NCBI RefSeq assembly: GCF_013249045.1
Contig: NZ_JABRWP010000002.1
Span: 62,001 to 126,000, forward strand
Source: Winogradskyella eckloniae
Lineage (GTDB): Bacteria > Bacteroidota > Bacteroidia > Flavobacteriales > Flavobacteriaceae
Direction of reading: 5' to 3'
DNA: 64,000 nucleotides
Both the position numbers and the translations under genes were made by a program. Of the stretch, positions 55,907-63,088 are shown piece after piece (the first letter of the stretch is position 1; each line of letters begins with the position of its first letter). Below the pieces are notes generated by a model, which ran no database searches, was not told the origin of the DNA, and saw nothing but the letters and a program-made list of their open reading frames with translations.

Positions 55907-56947
55907 CTAAAAATTGAAACGTTCAATAAATTGACTGATGAGTACAGGTGTTGGGTATTTAGATAAAGAATTAATTGGGATAGCTTCCTTTGGTAAGGTT
56001 GTTAATTCTAAAATCCAAAATTTTGTATAGAGATGTTGATGCGAAAGTTTATGGATAATGTCTTCGTTATTATATAAGGTGTAGTCAAGGTCCTTTGTAT
56101 GAAGAAATGGATAGGGTAAATCTAAAAGTTCAAATTGATTGGCATTCAGACTTTTTTTGGTCTCTATCAACGGAAATTGATATAAGTTTTGCCAAATTCC
56201 TTTTTTTGTGCGTTTTTCAAAAATAGTTTGTCCCTGTTTATCAATGCATACCAAAAAGTTAAAATACTTAATGGTTACTTTGGTTTTCTTCAATTTTACA
56301 GGTAGTACATCTACCTTTTTATTCTGGAGAGCAACACAGGCATCATTAAAAGGGCACGTATCGCAATCTGGATTTTTCGGTTTGCATTGCAAAGCACCAA
56401 ACTCCATAATAGCTTGGTTATAAATGTCTGGGTTTTTAGAATCTATTAAAGTAGAGGCTAAAGTTTTAAATTCTTTAATTCCTGTGCTTGAGTTTATAGG
56501 TGTGTCAATACCAAAATAACGAGATAAAACTCTGTATACATTGCCATCTACAACAGCAGTAACTTCTTTAAAAGCAAAAGATGCTATAGCGCTGGCGGTG
56601 TAATCGCCAACACCTTTTAATTTTAATAACGCTTTATAGGTGTTTGGAAAAACACCATTAAAGGTCGCTACAATATGTTTTGCGGTACTATGTAGGTTTC
56701 GCGCTCTAGAGTAATACCCTAAACCTTGCCATAATTTTAGAACTTCAGTTTCTGATGCTGAAGCGAGATCAAAAATTGTAGGGTATTTTGCGACGAAATT
56801 TTCATAATATGGAAGACCTTGTTTTACTTGAGTTTGTTGTAAAATGATTTCTGAAAGCCAAATATAATATGGATTCTTAGTCTCTCGCCATGGCATTTGT
56901 CGCTTGTTGTCTGAGTACCAGCTAATTAATTTATATTTAAAATCCAT
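55907..56947 (-). CDS. mutY: A/G-specific adenine glycosylase
   Basis: A 346-residue enzyme removing adenine paired with 8-oxoguanine. The helix-hairpin-helix LKGVGDYTASAIASFAF is followed by VDGNVYRVLSR, which carries the catalytic Asp. An iron-sulfur loop has four cysteines in the C-x6-C-x2-C-x5-C order (about residues 188-204). A C-terminal NUDIX-like domain (about 220-346) recognises 8-oxoG. First gene of the mutY-ssb-gldE-gldD run, divergent from the HU gene. Confidence 0.97.
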   Translation of the reverse strand: MDFKYKLISWYSDNKRQMPWRETKNPYYIWLSEIILQQTQVKQGLPYYENFVAKYPTIFDLASASETEVLKLWQGLGYYSRARNLHSTAKHIVATFNGVFPNTYKALLKLKGVGDYTASAIASFAFKEVTAVVDGNVYRVLSRYFGIDTPINSSTGIKEFKTLASTLIDSKNPDIYNQAIMEFGALQCKPKNPDCDTCPFNDACVALQNKKVDVLPVKLKKTKVTIKYFNFLVCIDKQGQTIFEKRTKKGIWQNLYQFPLIETKKSLNANQFELLDLPYPFLHTKDLDYTLYNNEDIIHKLSHQHLYTKFWILELTTLPKEAIPINSLSKYPTPVLISQFIERFNF

Positions 56948-57009
56948 TTTACATTTTAAGTGTTAAAGCAAAATTAAATGTTTATCATCTTAAATTTTAA
57001 TTAATTACG

Positions 57010-57042
57010 TTTGAAATATTGAAATTAAATTACATATATTTG
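57010..57042 (+). promoter_or_regulatory. HU promoter, TTTG-N21-TATATTTG
   Basis: A perfect Bacteroidota promoter: -33 TTTG (57010-57013), 21-base spacer, -7 TATATTTG (57035-57042). The predicted start near 57048 leaves about 36 nt before the ATG at 57084. It is the best promoter match in the window. Confidence 0.8.
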
Positions 57043-57083
57043 CAATCCCTTAGAATTTAATAGTAACCCTAAAACTAATAGTA

Positions 57084-57374
57084 ATGACAAAAGCCGATTT
57101 GGTAGCAAAAATATCTGACAAGTTAGGTATCGAGAAAGGAGACGTTCAAGCAACAGTTGAAACGTTTATGGAAGAAGTAAAAACATCTTTAGAAAGCGGA
57201 GATAACGTTTATTTAAGAGGTTTTGGAAGTTTCATCATTAAAACAAGAGCTGAAAAAACAGGTCGTAATATTTCAAAAAATACTACAATAAAAATTCCAG
57301 CTCACAACATACCAGCATTTAAGCCGGCTAAAGTATTTTTAGAAGGCGTTAAATCTAATGTTGAGGTTAACTAA
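57084..57374 (+). CDS. HU-family DNA-binding protein
   Basis: A 96-residue HU/IHF-type dimeric protein that bends and compacts DNA. The N-terminal helical hairpin (KADLVAKISDKLGIEKGDVQ) and the beta-arm signature GFGSFIIKTRAEKTGRNI are clear, with the proline-containing arm tip near IPAHNIPAFKPAK. It is served by a near-perfect promoter and followed 44 bases later by a tiny basic protein gene and then a terminator. Confidence 0.97.
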   Translation: MTKADLVAKISDKLGIEKGDVQATVETFMEEVKTSLESGDNVYLRGFGSFIIKTRAEKTGRNISKNTTIKIPAHNIPAFKPAKVFLEGVKSNVEVN

Positions 57375-57418
57375 AGAAAACATTAAACTAAATATTAATT
57401 TAAAAAGCATTATTTATT

Positions 57419-57508
57419 ATGCCAAGTGGTAAAAAAAGAAAAAGACACAAGGTAGCGACGCATAAGCGTAAAAAACGTAGACGCGCTAATCGTCATAAAA
57501 AGAAATAA
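57419..57508 (+). CDS. 29-residue AURKAIP1/COX24-like basic protein
   Basis: A very short gene with sequence MPSGKKRKRHKVATHKRKK followed by RRRANRHKKK: 19 of 29 residues are Lys or Arg, with a core KRHKVATHKRKKRRR typical of the AURKAIP1/COX24 domain. The mitochondrial relative, mS38, belongs to the small ribosomal subunit, so a ribosomal role is likely. It lies 44 bases after the HU gene and just before a hairpin terminator, so it is probably the last gene of a short HU transcript. Confidence 0.85.
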   Translation: MPSGKKRKRHKVATHKRKKRRRANRHKKK

Positions 57509-57514
57509 ATTGTT

Positions 57515-57540
57515 AAAAGTAGTTTTATAACTACTTTTTT
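57515..57540 (+). terminator. intrinsic terminator after the COX24-like gene
   Basis: AAAAGTAGTT (57515-57524) pairs with AACTACTTTT (57529-57538) around a 4-base loop, followed by further T residues. Confidence 0.88.
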
Positions 57541-57680
57541 CAGTTTTAAAGAAACGTTCTTTGATATAGAATTAACAGCATTTAATAGAGTGCTGTATAA
57601 TTTGTTGGATATTAATCCTGTGTCAAATAATTTAGTAAAATCCATCTATCTCAATGAAGAGTTAGATATAAATTAACATT

Positions 57681-59225
57681 ATGAACAAAGAGTTAATCGT
57701 AAGATCGAGTTCAGATATTGTTGATTTTGCCTTATTAAAAGATGGAAAACTTATTGAATTACATAAAGACGAAGAGGATAATGACTTTGCAGTTGGTGAT
57801 ATTTTTATTGCCAAAATTAGGAAAGTTATGTCTGGTTTAAATGCTGCGTTTGTTAACGTTGGCTATGAGAAAGATGGTTTTTTACACTATCATGATCTCG
57901 GACCACAATTGCCTTCTCTTTTAAAATTCATTAAACGTGTAAGCACAGGTAAATTAAGGGATTATACCCTTAAAGATTTTCCTATGGAGAAAGATTTAGA
58001 TAAAAATGGCACCATTGCACATGCCATAAAATCTAATCAATCCATATTAGTACAAGTAGTAAAAGAACCAATCTCTACAAAAGGACCTCGCATTAGTTCA
58101 GAATTGTCTATTGCAGGCAGATACATTGTCTTAGTGCCTTTTTCTAACCGTATATCAATTTCTCAAAAAATTGAATCGCAAGAAGAAAAAGATCGCTTAA
58201 AAAGACTTGTTAAAAGTATTACACCTAAGGGGTTTGGCGTTATTATACGTACTGTAGCTGAAGGCAAGAAAGTTGCCGAGCTCGATAGTGATTTACAGAA
58301 TTTGCTGGATCGATGGACAGCAATGTGTAAAAAATTGTACAAAGCACATCACCCAACTAAAGTATTGGGAGAAATGAATAAAGCGTCCTCTATTTTGAGA
58401 GATATTTTTAATGATTCATTCTCTGGTATAGTGGTCGATGATGAAGCGTTGTACTTACAAGTAAAAGATTATGTGCAACAAATTGCACCAAACAAAGAGT
58501 CTATAGTAAAATACTATAAAAATGGTGTTCCTATTTTCGAAAAATTTGGCATTGAACGCCAAATAAAAACATCATTCGGACGAACCGTATCTATGGCAAA
58601 AGGCGCCTATTTGGTTATTGAACATACCGAAGCCCTACATGTTGTAGATGTAAACAGTGGTAATCGCTCTAACAAAGAGAAGAACCAAGAAGATACTGCT
58701 TTAGAAGTCAATATGATTTCTGCCCAAGAAATTGCTCGCCAATTACGATTACGTGATATGGGAGGCATAATTGTAATCGACTTTATAGATATGGGTAAAG
58801 CAGAGAACAGAAAAAAGCTTTTCAATTATCTTAGAGATGAGATGAAAGATGACAAAGCAAAGCATAAAATATTACCGCCGAGTAAGTTTGGTTTAGTGCA
58901 AATAACCAGACAGCGCGTTAGGCCAGAACGTAATATTAAAACGAAAGAAGAAAACCCAAACCTTGTAGGAGGTGATGAAATCGAAGCGCCAATTAAAGTG
59001 GTAGAACGAATCAATCAAGACCTAGAGCGTGTTTTCAAAAAAGACTATAAAAAGGTTACACTTAATACACATCCTTTTATAGCAGCCTTTTTAACCAAAG
59101 GGTTTCCATCAGTACGTTCAAAGTGGTTTGTTGAACACAAAAAATGGGTAAAAGTTTTACCTAGAGATGCTTACACTTATCTTGAATACCATTTTTATGA
59201 TAAAGATGGTAACAAAATCAAATAA
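57681..59225 (+). CDS. rng: ribonuclease E/G family protein (RNase G)
   Basis: A 514-residue endoribonuclease. An S1-type RNA-binding segment (about 38-100, VGDIFIAKIRKVMSGLNAAFVNVG) is followed by the catalytic core (about 120-450), with the DNase I-like metal site in VVDVNSG and the IIVIDFIDM motif. The zinc-link cysteines of E. coli RNase E are not seen in a CPxC form. It lacks the long C-terminal degradosome scaffold, so it is the short RNase G form acting in rRNA and mRNA processing. Followed at once by a bidirectional terminator. Confidence 0.96.
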   Translation: MNKELIVRSSSDIVDFALLKDGKLIELHKDEEDNDFAVGDIFIAKIRKVMSGLNAAFVNVGYEKDGFLHYHDLGPQLPSLLKFIKRVSTGKLRDYTLKDFPMEKDLDKNGTIAHAIKSNQSILVQVVKEPISTKGPRISSELSIAGRYIVLVPFSNRISISQKIESQEEKDRLKRLVKSITPKGFGVIIRTVAEGKKVAELDSDLQNLLDRWTAMCKKLYKAHHPTKVLGEMNKASSILRDIFNDSFSGIVVDDEALYLQVKDYVQQIAPNKESIVKYYKNGVPIFEKFGIERQIKTSFGRTVSMAKGAYLVIEHTEALHVVDVNSGNRSNKEKNQEDTALEVNMISAQEIARQLRLRDMGGIIVIDFIDMGKAENRKKLFNYLRDEMKDDKAKHKILPPSKFGLVQITRQRVRPERNIKTKEENPNLVGGDEIEAPIKVVERINQDLERVFKKDYKKVTLNTHPFIAAFLTKGFPSVRSKWFVEHKKWVKVLPRDAYTYLEYHFYDKDGNKIK

Positions 59226-59233
59226 TATCTATT

Positions 59234-59269
59234 AAAAAAAGCCCAATTGAATTTTCAATTGGGCTTTTT
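59234..59269. terminator. bidirectional intrinsic terminator
   Basis: GCCCAATTGAA (59241-59251) and TTCAATTGGGC (59254-59264) with flanking A and T tracts serve both rng (plus) and the small minus-strand gene ending at 59292. Confidence 0.92.
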
Positions 59270-59291
59270 GTATTTAAAGTAAATGCTATAC

Positions 59292-59399
59292 TTATTTGAA
59301 ACGACGTTTTGTATTCCACACCAATGAACTGGCATTTCCAAATTTTAATGTCTTTGTTCCAACTTTACTTTCTACTACAATTCTGTTATTTGTTTTCAT
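59292..59399 (-). CDS. 35-residue basic protein of unknown function
   Basis: A tiny gene: MKTNNRIVVESKVGTKTLKF then GNASSLVWNTKRRFK and a stop. It has a strand-like centre and a basic end (NTKRRFK). The gene is isolated between the rng and Bax-inhibitor genes, ends 23 bases before a strong bidirectional terminator, and is preceded by a consensus -7 element (TACATTTG at 59446-59453). These signals support a real, independently transcribed gene. I do not recognise a family. Homologs may be missing from annotations because the frame is so short. Confidence 0.6.
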   Translation of the reverse strand: MKTNNRIVVESKVGTKTLKFGNASSLVWNTKRRFK

Positions 59400-59445
59400 A
59401 ATCTAACTATTTATTCCTTTTGTTTGGGGTTTTATAAATGGGGTG

Positions 59446-59453
59446 CAAATGTA
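59446..59453 (-). promoter_or_regulatory. candidate -7 element TACATTTG for the 35-residue gene
   Basis: On the minus strand TACATTTG matches TAnnTTTG exactly, 46 bases before the ATG. A TTG (59477-59479) lies 23 bases upstream as a possible -33, slightly beyond the usual spacing. Confidence 0.5.
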
Positions 59454-59561
59454 TGTGCAATGTTAGCTATAGAAAACAATAGAATTAATAACATTGTGTT
59501 CTATATTACCCTTAAAGCGTATTTAGAACTTGTTTTTGGTTAAAATTAAATATGTAGCACT

Positions 59562-59600
59562 AAAAAAAGCCTAACACATACTTTGTGTTAGGCTTTTTTT
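59562..59600 (-). terminator. intrinsic terminator after the Bax-inhibitor-like gene
   Basis: AAAAAAAGCCTAACACA (59562-59578) and TGTGTTAGGCTTTTTTT (59584-59600) form a perfect 17-bp stem with a 5-base loop and a U-tail in the minus direction. Confidence 0.93.
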
Positions 59601-59619
59601 TGCTAGAAGTAAACTGTTT

Positions 59620-60336
59620 TTAATCTCTAGACATAAATATTCTTAATATATACCAGAATAATAGCATTAATGATGCGAACAATCCTAAAGCTGCTGGTAT
59701 ATAATCTTCAACACCATAGGTTTTTACTAGGTTAGAGGTTTGGTATAATATAGAGCCTCCTGCGAGTAAACACATACCAACTGAAAACCATAATCCTAAA
59801 TTAAATCCAAAGAGCGCACCAGCTATAATTAAGCCTATGGCAATAAAGAAGCCAATGGTTAGTCCTGTTTTTAAAAATGAAAAATCGGTCTTTGTTAATA
59901 ACACTGCGGCAGATAAACCTGTAAATAACGCTAAAGTAACTATGGCTGCTTGTTGAAGAATTTCTGGTCCAGAATCCATATACATTGCTGCTATGGCTAT
60001 CATAGGTATAAAAATTAAAGCTTCAAAAAAGATGTATATCCCATAAGCTAGGTATTGCATGTTTTTGTCTGAAGTTTTCAATGCCATACTTTCAGCATAG
60101 TTTGTTGCTAGCATAAATCCTCCTAACAATAATAGCCATTTATAACCTTGCGTCATAGAGAGCATAAAGTTAACTATAGTATCACTTTGAAATAATAAGT
60201 ACTCAAACAATACAAATACAAGTACACCTCCTGCCACATGTGTATACGTCTTTTTGTAGAAGGCAACACGATCTGCTTCCGATAGATTTCCGATCAATAT
60301 TTTTTGAGGTGATTGGTTTGGGATTTGATTTTCCAT
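59620..60336 (-). CDS. Bax inhibitor-1/YccA-family membrane protein
   Basis: A 238-residue inner-membrane protein with seven hydrophobic segments from about residue 35 onward, matching the BI-1/YccA family (AGGVLVFVLFEYLLF in the first segment, a GFNLGLWFSVG-like stretch late). Family members act as pH-sensitive calcium leaks or modulate FtsH; the role here is unknown. Downstream is a clear terminator. Upstream lies a zinc peptidase gene with its own hairpin between. Confidence 0.9.
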   Translation of the reverse strand: MENQIPNQSPQKILIGNLSEADRVAFYKKTYTHVAGGVLVFVLFEYLLFQSDTIVNFMLSMTQGYKWLLLLGGFMLATNYAESMALKTSDKNMQYLAYGIYIFFEALIFIPMIAIAAMYMDSGPEILQQAAIVTLALFTGLSAAVLLTKTDFSFLKTGLTIGFFIAIGLIIAGALFGFNLGLWFSVGMCLLAGGSILYQTSNLVKTYGVEDYIPAALGLFASLMLLFWYILRIFMSRD

Positions 60337-60393
60337 AGTATTTTAATAAGATTAGTTATATAAATGTAGGTGTTTTCAAAATTGAAAACAAAA

Positions 60394-60418
60394 TAAAAGC
60401 TTTGAAAATCAAAGCTTT
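60394..60418 (-). terminator. hairpin terminator downstream of the zinc peptidase gene
   Basis: AAAAGCTTTGA (60394-60404) and TCAAAGCTTTT (60408-60418) form an 11-bp stem with a 3-base loop. A second perfect stem TGTTTTCAA (60370-60378)/TTGAAAACA (60381-60389) follows in the minus direction. Confidence 0.75.
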
Positions 60419-60450
60419 TAAAGATATTTTATTAAGAAAGTGAACTAAAT

Positions 60451-61140
60451 TTAACGTCGGTTTAAAAAGATACTTACAAAGTAAAGCAAAGTGGCTAATG
60501 AACCTAATGCCGCAACTAAATACGTTCTTGCAGCCCATTTAAGCGCATCTTCAGAACCTTTATATTCTTCAGGCGTTACCATGTTTTTGTTTTTTAACCA
60601 AGCTAAAGCTCTATTACTTGCGTCGTATTCAACAGGTAAAGTAATAAAAGTAAACAAGGTGGTAATGCCAAAAAGAACAATACCAGCTAAGAAAACGGTA
60701 TTGCCAAAAACAGTACCAGAAGCTGATAAAAATAAACCAGCCATAATCACTATGTTAGAGAATTTACTACTGATACCAACAGCTGGCACAATAGCAGATC
60801 TCATTTTTAACCAGCTATAGGCCGTTGCATGTTGTACAGCGTGCCCAACTTCGTGCGCAGCAACTGCTGCAGCAGAAGCGTTACGTTGATTGTATACAAC
60901 TTCACTTAGGTTTACGGTTTTATTTGCAGGATTGTAATGATCTGTAAGTTGGCCTGGTGTTGATATGACTTCGACATCATAGATACCATTATCAGCTAAC
61001 ATTTTCTCTGCAATTTCTCTACCACTGAGTCCATTTCTAAGACTTACCTTAGAATAATACTCAAATTTGCTTTTTAATTTTCTGCTTACAAATGTACTTA
61101 CTAAAAAGATCGCACCTGCAATGATATAATAACCCATCAT
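60451..61140 (-). CDS. zinc metallopeptidase, YugP-like
   Basis: A 229-residue membrane protein of the neutral zinc peptidase family (Zn_peptidase_2). An N-terminal membrane segment (MGYYIIAGAIFLVSTF) precedes the zinc motif AAHEVGHAVQH near residues 92-102, where HExxH gives two ligands. Two to three further membrane segments follow (IVIMAGLFLSA, IVLFGITTLFTFI, LVAALGSLATLLYFV). The physiological role is unknown. It is separated from its downstream neighbour by a hairpin. Confidence 0.92.
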   Translation of the reverse strand: MMGYYIIAGAIFLVSTFVSRKLKSKFEYYSKVSLRNGLSGREIAEKMLADNGIYDVEVISTPGQLTDHYNPANKTVNLSEVVYNQRNASAAAVAAHEVGHAVQHATAYSWLKMRSAIVPAVGISSKFSNIVIMAGLFLSASGTVFGNTVFLAGIVLFGITTLFTFITLPVEYDASNRALAWLKNKNMVTPEEYKGSEDALKWAARTYLVAALGSLATLLYFVSIFLNRR

Positions 61141-61242
61141 AATTTTAATCGAATTTTGAATTTACAATTGTAAATATAACAAATAGTAAGCCAAAAATGA
61201 GTTAGGAAATATTGTCAGTTAAAATTATGACAGGATTTAATA

Positions 61243-62343
61243 TTATATAGCGTCTACCGACCAGTTGAAAGCTTCAGCGATTTCTTCGTAAACTATTTTA
61301 CCATCTACAATGTTTAATCCTTTAGCTAGCATTGGGTCTTTTTCACAGGCTTTTTCCCATCCTTGGTTTGCTAAACGTAATACATATGGTAATGTCACGT
61401 TTGTTAATGCTAAAGTTGACGTGTAAGGTACAGCACCTGGCATATTGGCCACGCAATAATGAACAACATCGTCTATGATATACGTTGGATCCTCATGCGT
61501 AGTTGCTTTTGTTGTTTCCATACAACCACCTTGATCTACAGCAACATCGACCAATACAGTACCTGGTCGCATGTCTTTAAGCATATCTCTCGATATTAGT
61601 TTAGGCGCTTTTGCTCCTTTTAGTAAAACACCACCAACAATTAAATCATGATCTTTAATACGTTTTCTAATGTTGTATTCGCTAGAGAATTCTGTTACCA
61701 CATGGCTAGGCATAACATCGTTTACATAACGTAATTGTTTCATGTTAATATCCATAATGGTAACATGCGCTCCTAAACCAGCTGCCATTTTCGCGGCTTG
61801 TATACCAACGACTCCAGCTCCTAATACTAAAACGCGTCCAGGAGGAACACCTGGCACACCTCCTAATAATACACCACGTCCTTTAATTGGTTTTTCTAAG
61901 TATTTAGCACCTTGCTGAATTGCCATTCGTCCTGCAACCTCAGACATTGGTGTTAATAATGGTAAAGAACCGTCTTTGTCTTCTACAGTTTCATAAGCTA
62001 TGCAAACGGCTTTACTTTTTAGCATTGCTTTGGTTAAAGGCTCACTAGAGGCAAAATGAAAATAAGTAAACACTACATGATGCGATTGTATTAAAGGATA
62101 CTCTTCAGCAATAGGTTCTTTTACTTTTACAATCATATCACTTGATGCATAAACTTCTTCAATTGTATCGAGTACAATTGCTCCTGCATCTATATAATCT
62201 AAGTCAGAAAAACCACTGCCAAAACCAGCACTTTTTTGTACATAAACTACATGTTTGTTTTTTGTTAATTCAAAAACACCTGCTGGTGTCATACCAACTC
62301 TGTTTTCATTGTTCTTGATTTCCTTTGGGACTCCGATTTTCAT
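61243..62343 (-). CDS. ald: alanine dehydrogenase
   Basis: A 366-residue NAD enzyme that interconverts alanine and pyruvate plus ammonia. The start KIGVPKEIKNNENRVGMTP, the motif HVVFTYFHFASS with the active-site His, and the Rossmann motif VLVLGAGVVGIQAAKMAAGLGA (about residues 170-190) are all present. The final part (PYVLRLANQGWEKA) is typical. It stands alone, 102 bases from the zinc peptidase gene, with a 306-base gap upstream. Confidence 0.97.
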   Translation of the reverse strand: MKIGVPKEIKNNENRVGMTPAGVFELTKNKHVVYVQKSAGFGSGFSDLDYIDAGAIVLDTIEEVYASSDMIVKVKEPIAEEYPLIQSHHVVFTYFHFASSEPLTKAMLKSKAVCIAYETVEDKDGSLPLLTPMSEVAGRMAIQQGAKYLEKPIKGRGVLLGGVPGVPPGRVLVLGAGVVGIQAAKMAAGLGAHVTIMDINMKQLRYVNDVMPSHVVTEFSSEYNIRKRIKDHDLIVGGVLLKGAKAPKLISRDMLKDMRPGTVLVDVAVDQGGCMETTKATTHEDPTYIIDDVVHYCVANMPGAVPYTSTLALTNVTLPYVLRLANQGWEKACEKDPMLAKGLNIVDGKIVYEEIAEAFNWSVDAI

Positions 62344-62649
62344 TTGTTACGTTTTTTTTAGTTTAATAAATCTAAAAAATGAAATTTGTAATTCATAGAC
62401 GGATCGCAAACCATCATGCTATGTTAACGCGTTTCCTTTTTGAAGATTATTAGATTAATAGCTTTCGAAAATTACTATTAAAAAATCTGTTGTTCCAAAT
62501 TTCGACCCTATTTTGAAATCATTTTTACGGAATTAATATATTTATGTTAATATTTTAAAAACTTCTAAAAAGTGTATTCGTTTTCAGTGCAATATGATAT
62601 TCGACCAAAGTTAAAAAGCTTCGATTACCGTAAAATACCTCATATTGAG
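62344..62649. other. intergenic region upstream of ald
   Basis: A 306-base AT-rich gap between ald and the BamE-like gene on the same strand. It must hold the ald promoter, but no exact minus-strand TAnnTTTG box was found. No gene, RNA or clear repeat was seen. Confidence 0.5.
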
Positions 62650-63084
62650 TTAGTTAGATTTAGGAAGTAACATAACTTTAGTGACCTTGTTATTTTCAAA
62701 AAAGACACTAAGCATTGCCGTTTTGTTAGAATTTACGGTGAGACCTGTGCCTATGTAATAATTATATTGGTCATTTGTAGATGTGCCTAGAATTTTGGGT
62801 GTACCCAATTTAGAAATTACCTCTTGTCTAGAGTTGTTTTTTAATAGCTCACGATCAATTAAATCCTCTACGAGTCGGTAACGCTGCATTGGATTTTGTT
62901 TCCAAGCGTTTGTCGTAAAACGATTTTCAAAAACATAAATTAATGAGGAGCTTATTACAAAGGATATAAATAGTATAAGACCCACTTGGTTCACTTGATT
63001 ATTTTTAAAATCAAAAAAATCAATTACCCTTTTACGGTCTTTTTTTGTTGAGGTTTCTTTTTCCGAAGGTTGGTCTAAATACAT
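62650..63084 (-). CDS. membrane-anchored BamE/SmpA-like small protein
   Basis: A 144-residue protein. A charged N-terminus (about 1-25) precedes one membrane segment (about 33-52, VGLILFISFVISSSLIYVF). The outer part (about 65-144) shows the layout of the BamE/OmlA fold: a helical pair with RQEVISKLGTPKILG, then NDQYNYYIG and a strand VFFENNKVTKVML. Similar domains tie outer-membrane complexes together, but sequence similarity is weak. It begins 4 bases after the stop of the next upstream gene, so the two are translationally linked. Confidence 0.6.
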   Translation of the reverse strand: MYLDQPSEKETSTKKDRKRVIDFFDFKNNQVNQVGLILFISFVISSSLIYVFENRFTTNAWKQNPMQRYRLVEDLIDRELLKNNSRQEVISKLGTPKILGTSTNDQYNYYIGTGLTVNSNKTAMLSVFFENNKVTKVMLLPKSN

Positions 63085-63088
63085 AAGA

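Noticed and set aside
57575-57596. inverted repeat ACAGCA-N10-TGCTGT before rng
   Set aside because: Short arms and a long spacer, with no promoter context. Not distinguishable from chance.
57509-57675. 55-codon open stretch in frame after the COX24-like stop
   Set aside because: It looks protein-like (FNRVLYNLLDINP) but starts directly with a terminator hairpin and has no good start codon. It might be a remnant, but chance in AT-rich DNA is enough.
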